Shown here one piece after another: positions 40,210-40,234 of a stretch of 40,234 nt of DNA. The position numbers and the translations under genes were made by a program. How positions within the stretch are numbered: position 1 is the first letter of the stretch; the number at the start of each line of letters is the position of its first letter. The notes beneath the pieces are model-generated. The model was not told where the DNA came from. It saw nothing but the letters and a program-made list of their open reading frames with translations, and did not search any database. The stretch comes from Mongoliimonas terrestris (lineage in GTDB: Bacteria; Pseudomonadota; Alphaproteobacteria; Rhizobiales; Pleomorphomonadaceae), in the NCBI RefSeq assembly GCF_001927285.1, contig NZ_MSIG01000025.1, positions 1 through 40,234 of the forward strand, in the 5' to 3' direction.

Positions 40210-40234
40210 ATGAAGATCCTCGTGCCCGTGAAGC
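40210..40234 (+). CDS. etfB: Start of electron transfer flavoprotein beta subunit (partial)
   Basis: Only eight codons are in the window and they read MKILVPVK. This is the characteristic start of alphaproteobacterial EtfB, the beta subunit of the electron transfer flavoprotein that carries electrons from acyl-CoA and other flavin dehydrogenases to the quinone pool. The gene runs off the end. The 42 bases before it show no strong promoter or hairpin, so read-through from the TrmB unit is possible. The call rests on a very short sequence. Confidence 0.55.

Noticed and set aside
1..40234. tRNA, rRNA, insertion sequences or phage genes
   Set aside because: I read both strands for cloverleaf-like segments, transposase or integrase motifs and long terminal repeats and found nothing convincing. 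Short or degenerate RNAs cannot be excluded without a covariance search.

Overview
The window is GC-rich chromosomal DNA whose open frames show a strong GC bias at the third codon position. Several families point to an alphaproteobacterium, probably of the Hyphomicrobiales type: TRAP and tripartite tricarboxylate (TTT) transporters, DUF1194, DUF6632, Tat-exported DctP, an ECF sigma/anti-sigma pair and an EtfB start of the form MKILVPVK. This assignment comes from gene content only. I see no rRNA, tRNA, CRISPR array, transposase, integrase or phage gene. The window looks like ordinary chromosome rich in catabolic accessory modules.

Layout. (1) 69-7624: a phospholipase-D-like enzyme (-), a tandem pair of orphan periplasmic solute-binding proteins, an LLM-type flavin monooxygenase, a glutathione transferase, and an ECF sigma factor overlapping its membrane anti-sigma factor. 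(2) 7748-15942: two divergent units. One is deoR-dctQ-dctM-dctP (-). The other holds two FAD oxidoreductases resembling GlpA and GlpB and an FGGY kinase resembling glycerol kinase (+). Together they look like import, oxidation and phosphorylation of a polyol or related compound, but a glycerol-contacting residue of the kinase is changed. (3) 16177-21892: small stand-alone genes. These are a DUF1194 protein, a fatty acid desaturase, a DUF2269 protein with an SDR-DoxX fusion, an HxlR regulator divergent from a small protein, and a DUF6632 protein with an AhpD-like protein. The last two lie between copies of an intergenic palindromic repeat.

(4) 22024-40167 is the most interesting part and reads as one co-regulated catabolic island. 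It contains a PrpF-like isomerase, three divergent MmgE/PrpD proteins, an AbrB-type membrane protein, a TctB-TctA-TctC transporter, a flavoprotein resembling tricarballylate dehydrogenase, a complete nitrate/sulfonate/taurine-type ABC importer with two permeases, a YeiH/TauZ-type exporter, a protein of the phosphosulfolactate synthase (ComA) family with changed active-site motifs, and a TrmB-type regulator. A palindromic element with half-site GTTARTAGTAGC occurs four times, once at each inferred promoter of the island. Three copies sit 9-12 bases downstream of a perfect TTGACA. I infer that the TrmB protein binds this element and controls all four units, including its own. The combination suggests uptake and breakdown of an unsaturated or sulfonated polycarboxylate, with the ComA-like lyase making or breaking a C-S (or similar) bond and the YeiH protein exporting sulfite or sulfate. 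The substrate is not known, and I do not recognise this arrangement as a described pathway.

The last 25 bases (from 40210) are the start of what is probably etfB.
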